A DNA stretch of 64,000 nucleotides from Anaspis maculata (taxonomy: Eukaryota > Arthropoda > Insecta > Coleoptera > Scraptiidae), in assembly GCA_949128115.1 (NCBI GenBank), contig OX421966.1, forward strand, positions 53,193,416 to 53,257,415, written 5' to 3'. Position numbers and translations under genes: made by a program. Of this stretch, positions 59,398-64,000 are shown one piece after another (within the stretch, counting starts at the first letter, position 1; the number at the start of each line of letters is the position of its first letter). Under the pieces are notes generated by a model. That model was not told where the DNA came from. It ran no database searches and saw only the letters and a program-made list of their open reading frames with translations.

Positions 59398-59955
59398 AAA
59401 ATTGCCGACATGTTCAAATTCAAGATGGCAGAAACAATTGAAAATAGGCCTTCTTTTGTTCCCGTTGCTTTTTATTGAGAGTTACCAGAAAGTCGAAACC
59501 AGTAATGTATTATGAAGGAATAGACCTTTCTTGTCAATTTAAGAGCACAACCAATGAAATCGGGTCATCTGCTGAGAAGCTATTGCGAGTTGAAGCGAAG
59601 CCTACTTTCTCATTTCCGCATAATTGACCCAAATTTAAGTATCCTGCCCGCCAATCCGCCATATGCTCATTTCCCAACCGATTTTCTCAAATTTGGTATC
59701 AATAGTGAGCCAATTAGACAGGCTACCTTTTTCATATAAGTAAATTGCCCAAATGTCGAAATCCAAGATGGCGGAAGCAATTGAAAATAAAATTTCTTTT
59801 GCTCTCATTGCTTTTAAATGAAAATTAGCAGAAAGTCAAAACCAATCATGATAATGGAGGAATAGACCTTCCTCGACAATTCAAGACCACAACCAGGACC
59901 ACAACCAATCAAATCGGGTAATCTGCTGAGGAGCTATGGCGAGTTGAAGCGAAGC
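59398..59955. repeat. Two-copy direct repeat of about 350 bp
   Basis: Segments from attgccgacatgttc (59400) and attgcccaaatgtcg (59745) run in parallel through aagatggcaga/aagatggcgga, the tagacctt block and gagttgaagcgaagcct (59590 and 59945). The second copy has a 15-bp internal duplication (accaggaccacaacc). Purpose unknown. Confidence 0.7.
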
Positions 59956-60045
59956 CTTTCTACCGGTTCCTTATTCCGGTTCCGGTCTGCAACCAAATAA
60001 AGTGAAGAGGATTGAATTGTCTTCATAACTATATTTATAATATCT

Positions 60046-60120
60046 CGGTGATAGCTCGGTGGGCTCCGTCTCTGGCTTCAAACCCAGAGGGCAGGACTTC
60101 AAATCCCGCCAGCCGCCGGG
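60046..60120 (+). mobile_element. tRNA-like segment, probable SINE head
   Basis: An A-box-like tagctcggtggg, an anticodon-arm-like stem ctctgg-cttcaaa-ccagag, and a B-box-like gacttcaaatccc within a paired arm follow tRNA order. The loop would present TCA as anticodon. The acceptor stem does not close well, so I read it as a SINE head or decayed tRNA copy. It differs from the SINE at 30549. Confidence 0.45.
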
Positions 60121-60179
60121 TCAGGTGGCTTTTCTGTATGAGCTCTTCAGTACTTTGGCGTGTATTAAGTAGATATGTA

Positions 60180-61875
60180 TTATCTTCTTGTTGGGAGGAG
60201 GAATTGTTCATTAGACTCCCCTTCAAGGCATGCTGTACTGCAATTCAAAGATGCCTTTCTGCATCCACACTTTCCTGTGACACAGTCTTCCTGGCATAGA
60301 CGAAATATAGTTTGTAGTATTCCGTCGGAGGCAGCATTTTTGTCCGAAAATTTGGGCACGAGCTCCAGATTTTTCTCCTCCCAACCAGGTATTCCTTCAC
60401 CCCACACATCCGACGGCAGTACCCTTCTCATCCACTGCTGGATCTGGTAGGATACTCTATAGGGGTGGTATTTCGTGGCCCACCCCAAGAAGGTGGAAGA
60501 AGGTGGAAGGGTTGACATGTCAGGTTATTTGGATGCAAACGCTTTCATGAAGGATCCGTACCTGAACCAGTGGCGGCTGGTGAGGGAGGGCTCAAGGGCG
60601 GCGCCCCCCCAACGCTAAAGGCGGCAAGAGGTTTTTATCGGTAGAAAGACATGGAATGCATTGTATTAATTATACTCATTCCAAAGATTTGGTTTAGTGC
60701 AAAAACGTTCAGTCATTAGTCTAGTCAATTAATATTTTAACAAAATAATTCTAAGCGATCGCACGGTCGAAGAAGTTCGTCTTGGGCTCCGCATTCGGCG
60801 CCCACCGCCGATGCGGTGATGCCGGGGTGCACCCGCGCAAAACATGTCCGTAACCATGGCAACGCGAGACGCGGCTCCCGCTCTATACTGCAGATATGGG
60901 CTCCGTTTCTCGAGCCCCCAGCCGATTGAAATAATCGATATAATTATCTATGTACTCTTCGATTAGTCAACAGTTTGCAAACATGAAGATAGCTGACCTA
61001 AAAAAGGTACGTTTAGGTCATCAAGCCTACAAGAAGAAATGAATGCAAAAAAACAACGGACGTCCGATTACAGCATTGATTTACTGAATATAAAGCAAGT
61101 CGAACCCGCAAGAATAAATTCGTGGTGCATTAACTCATACGTAATTTTGACAAAACAATAAATGCTAAAGCTCCATATGGTTGTGATGCGGATACGACAA
61201 AAAAGTTTTTGTCTCGAGTTTCGTCATTTCGCGAACTGAGAACTGTTCTATCTGCACTCTTTGTAGAAAATGTTTTTCGAACGTCGAACCAACAAAACAT
61301 GGACGAAATGTTTCATGATTTGAACAATTAGATCAGAAACGGTAAAGGAATAAAAGCCTCTTTCTCTAGTTTCTGATCTAATTGTTTATATCAGGAAACA
61401 TTTTGTCCATGTTTTGCTGGTTCGAAGTTCGAAAAACATTTTCTACAAGAAGTGCAGATAGAACATTATAGTTCTCAGCTCGCGAATTTGTTAATAACTT
61501 GAGCCCTCCTTGCAAAAAACTCACGAGCCGCCACTGACCTGAACTCATCCAAGGATGATCCCTCAATTGGGCCACCATACCACCTGAGGATGAATTATTC
61601 CCAGCCATTTGAATCTCGCTTGGTGACGATGAAGGGCTGACTAATAACTCAGCTGCTTCTTTCAGTGTCCTATCCTCGGTCCTATCCCTTATTTACAATT
61701 CAGCAAACTTGAATTTGCTTTTCCTAAAGGCTGCGGAAGTGGTATCACAACCTGTGAAAGCATGTACGAACGGAATATGTTCCAGCCCAAGCTGCTGTAG
61801 CTCTTGTGAAGAGTAAGTCGCTGTGCAGACTTTTTCACTGCCAGGTTTCACGAGGAATATTATTCATGCTCGAAA
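60180..61875 (-). pseudogene. Nuclease-like/CXC protein relic, copy 3, split by a hAT element
   Basis: On the minus strand the gene enters near 61875 with IIFLVKPGSEKVCTATYSS, then EHIPFVHAFTGCDTTSAAFR and KSKFKFAEL (61695-61790). HAFTGCDTTSA is the most conserved block of this family. A SPSSSPSEIQ segment follows, then the hAT insertion (60568-61536). Beyond it a PPT-less linker leads to the cysteine tail CQEDCVTGKCGCRKAS, with NCSTACLEG (60240-60300). The order matches copies 1 and 2. The upstream DTDV part was not found. The role is unknown; the GCD block suggests a metal-dependent nuclease core and the tail a zinc-binding CXC module, both by inference. Confidence 0.75.
60568..61536. mobile_element. 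Non-autonomous hAT element inside the CXC gene
   Basis: The terminal repeats CAGTGGCGGCT (left) and AGCCGCCACTG (right) extend to gagggctcaag and cttgagccctc, with a small indel between the ends. A perfect 8-bp duplication ACCTGAAC flanks them (60560-60567 and 61537-61544). The right half (61222-61495) is itself an inverted repeat around an axis near 61358. No transposase is present. Confidence 0.93.
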
Positions 61876-62160
61876 GGAGTGAAGAGAGAAAGGAGAAGAT
61901 AGAACAATTTCGTAAGAACCAAAATGTTGGAAACTTATTCAGCTTCCAAAATAGCACGCGAAATTTTCAAAGGACGACTGTTTCCGAGTTATAAGCGAAG
62001 AACAAAGAAAAGTCAAAAAAATTGGGCTTTTCGGAGCCCCCTACGTTCGGTGCACGTCCTAGAGTCGGGGATTTTTAGTATGTTCACTTCCCAACTACCC
62101 CAAACTCATCTCTGAAGTCAAAAATTCTGCCTCCCTCCATGCACTCTACACCCTCCTTAT
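61876..62160. other. Possible half foldback with the shared TTTTAGTATGTT motif
   Basis: GGGGATTTTTAGTATGTT at 62067-62084 matches a motif found near the tips or inside other foldbacks. No inverted partner was found, so the element may be half lost. No gene recognised. Confidence 0.4.
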
Positions 62161-64000
62161 GAGCTTTCGTTAACTGGACTATCTATAAAACGTTCAGAAG
62201 CGCTATACTGACCCGGTAAGTATACTTTATGTGTGAAAGTATTCACGTTGTCTCTTGCAGAAAGTGCCGCAGCTTCTGCGGAGATGCCGCAAATTGATAT
62301 TGGATGATTCAATAAAGTACAGAGCAAGTTCTGGACAAACAAAGCAACGTGTAGGTGGCAAAACAAACACAACAGAAGACAGGCGGATGCGCCAAACGTA
62401 CCTATAACACCAGTACATACACACGTCATTCAACTTTTCAAATCCCTGCGCCATTTCGATAGATACAAATTTTCGCATTGTTTCCTTATCGCAAGCACGA
62501 AACTTCCATTCTCGCGATGTTTGTTCAAATAACATTTCAGAAATCTCGCGTGTGTGCTTGCTGATGTTTGTGCAAAAACAAACTTTTCCTTTTTCCCGCT
62601 TTCCCCGTGCGATTGAAAAGCAAATAACCAAAAACAAAACCCGCGTGTTCCATTCAAAACCAATGAAATATTCACAGCAAACTAATGAGTTCCTTACGCT
62701 GCCTGCTCTCCTCTCCAAAAGTCTTTGTCTGATACCTATAATATTATCCCTACGGTTCATCTCGCTTTCTAGTTTCCACCCCTGGGGGCTGGGGGCTTTG
62801 CAGCAGGAGCTCGACAGAAAAATAGTAAAAGATCAAAACGACTCACCTTCAATTACGAAATTTTGAAAACAAGCTCCACCTTTTCCGTACCATTTTGCGG
62901 ATGGGACAGGTGTTAACAGAACGGCACCGACGACCACTCGCGAGCATCAGCTGACAACGGCCGGAAGGGTGCCAGCATTGTCTGCGCCGAGCCAAGATCG
63001 CACCCCGTCCCCGAACGAAATTTCCGAGAAACACCGGAACTATGTTCGTACCCAACAACTTGAACGTTGAAATTTGTAGGATTTCAGAAAATACGAGGCG
63101 GTTTCATACAGAAAAACTGCCGAAATTCGAGTTTTCCGCACGTTTCGGAAGGATCGGGGGTGCCGAAGACGCCCGAGACGCCGAACAGGGGTGGCGCAAG
63201 CGTCGGGAAATTCGCGTCGAGTCAATCGATGGAACTGCATGGAATCGCGGTGCGTTTAGAACGTGGCCGTTGGAAATTCGACCGGCCAGCAAAGCGGAAA
63301 CATTCTCATGGCCACTTGTTACCGGCTAACGGGCAAGGGCATAGTCTAATGAACAAACTGAGACCAGACGGCAGATTGGCATTTTTGGAAGCACATAATG
63401 TGGACGTACAACATGGGAGGGTGGAACGTGCGAATTTTTACGGTCTGTCGGCGATTGTATCGGCGGATTCTCTTCTCCGGCGGGTGTTGAGGTTGGGGAG
63501 TTTCAGTTTCATGCACCCGATGTTGGCAACAATGGGGCGGGAAAGAGAGGTGGTCAGCGAGGATTGGAAGGTGGAGTGCCGCCGGTGTTTATTGGAAATT
63601 CCAGGGGGTTTTCGCGTTATTGCCTAAAGTTTCTGTTGTGTGCGGGCGAAAGCATTACGCGTGTTTGAAATGATTGGAAATAGTGAATACACTAATTTTA
63701 GGCAATACCGTATATGGACTAGGTATACCTCGGACTATACCTCGGACTATACCTACTGCACAATTATTCGCGATTTCAAATAATTTTTTCCTGCCATAAG
63801 ATGGCTTCTACCCACTCAGCATAGCATGTCATGTTTCATAAATGAGATGATCTCAATCATGTCACAAAATAACATCACAATGAACGTTACTTCCACATCT
63901 ATGAGATGTTCATCTGCGATGCTATACGATGTAATGTCTGAGAGATGTTTCGAAATGAACTTAAATTGAACATCACACATGAGACATCTACCGGACGTAA
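62161..64000. other. No gene recognised; GC-rich stretch
   Basis: A 177-codon minus frame (62227-62760) and a 186-codon plus frame (63067-63627), the latter in a GC-rich stretch (62870-63640), show no known domain. At 63722-63756 a 12-bp unit (ctcggactatac) is tandemly repeated. The last 150 bp contain several gagatgttc/gaacatc-type inverted words, possibly the edge of another element. Confidence 0.4.

Noticed and set aside
63067..63627. Host exon of 186 codons
   Set aside because: Open by GC-rich composition; an overlapping shifted frame and opposite-strand frames are also open, and no motif supports coding.

Overview
This is animal nuclear DNA, most likely from an arthropod and probably an insect. 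It has no operons, no dense coding and no intact host gene. It is filled with decayed retrotransposons, DNA transposons, a tRNA-derived SINE and large inverted (foldback) repeats. Repeated short motifs such as GTAGGTA and CAGGGTG fit insect, possibly hemipteran, sequence; the species is a guess. The window is probably intergenic or lies inside a very large intron.

Layout. 0-7 kb: a GC-rich open stretch, a retroelement-domain relic (2.5-2.8 kb), two abutting foldbacks (3.0-4.9 kb), a minus-strand SINE (5.2-5.5 kb) and a reverse-transcriptase relic (5.7-6.3 kb). 7-17 kb: a 1.58 kb foldback (7.38-8.96 kb), a tyrosine-recombinase relic (9.5-10.0 kb), a degenerate short-period repeat, a CXC-domain gene relic (11.5-12.0 kb) and a Ty3/gypsy relic (15.1-15.4 kb). 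17.2-22.4 kb: a 5.2 kb composite foldback with a 9-bp flanking repeat, regular subterminal palindromes and a broken nuclease-like/CXC gene in its centre. 22.9-24.9 kb: a dimeric tandem array, an (ACGG)n tract and a hairpin. 25.6-28 kb: a Ty3/gypsy pol relic with polypurine tract and LTR start. 30.5-30.9 kb: a complete SINE with target-site duplication. 36-40.2 kb: a gypsy gag/pol relic broken by nested foldbacks. 42.9-46.2 kb: a LINE tail, a solo LTR and a hAT MITE. 47.7-50.3 kb: long tandem-like repeats. 51.2-52.9 kb: a 5'-truncated LINE whose reverse-transcriptase frame is still open. 54.5-59.2 kb: a Harbinger-like MITE, a 126-bp hairpin and a 1.43 kb foldback. 60.0-61.9 kb: a third CXC-family gene, split by a hAT element with an 8-bp duplication.

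Two themes tie the window together. First, at least seven inverted-repeat elements are bounded by TA dinucleotides; two share terminal sequence and several share internal motifs. Second, one multi-copy protein family occurs three times, once inside the big foldback. It has a nuclease-like DTDV/GCD core and a cysteine-rich CXC tail. Every coding relic except the 51-53 kb LINE carries stops or frameshifts. No host promoter, rRNA, CRISPR array or functional tRNA gene was found.
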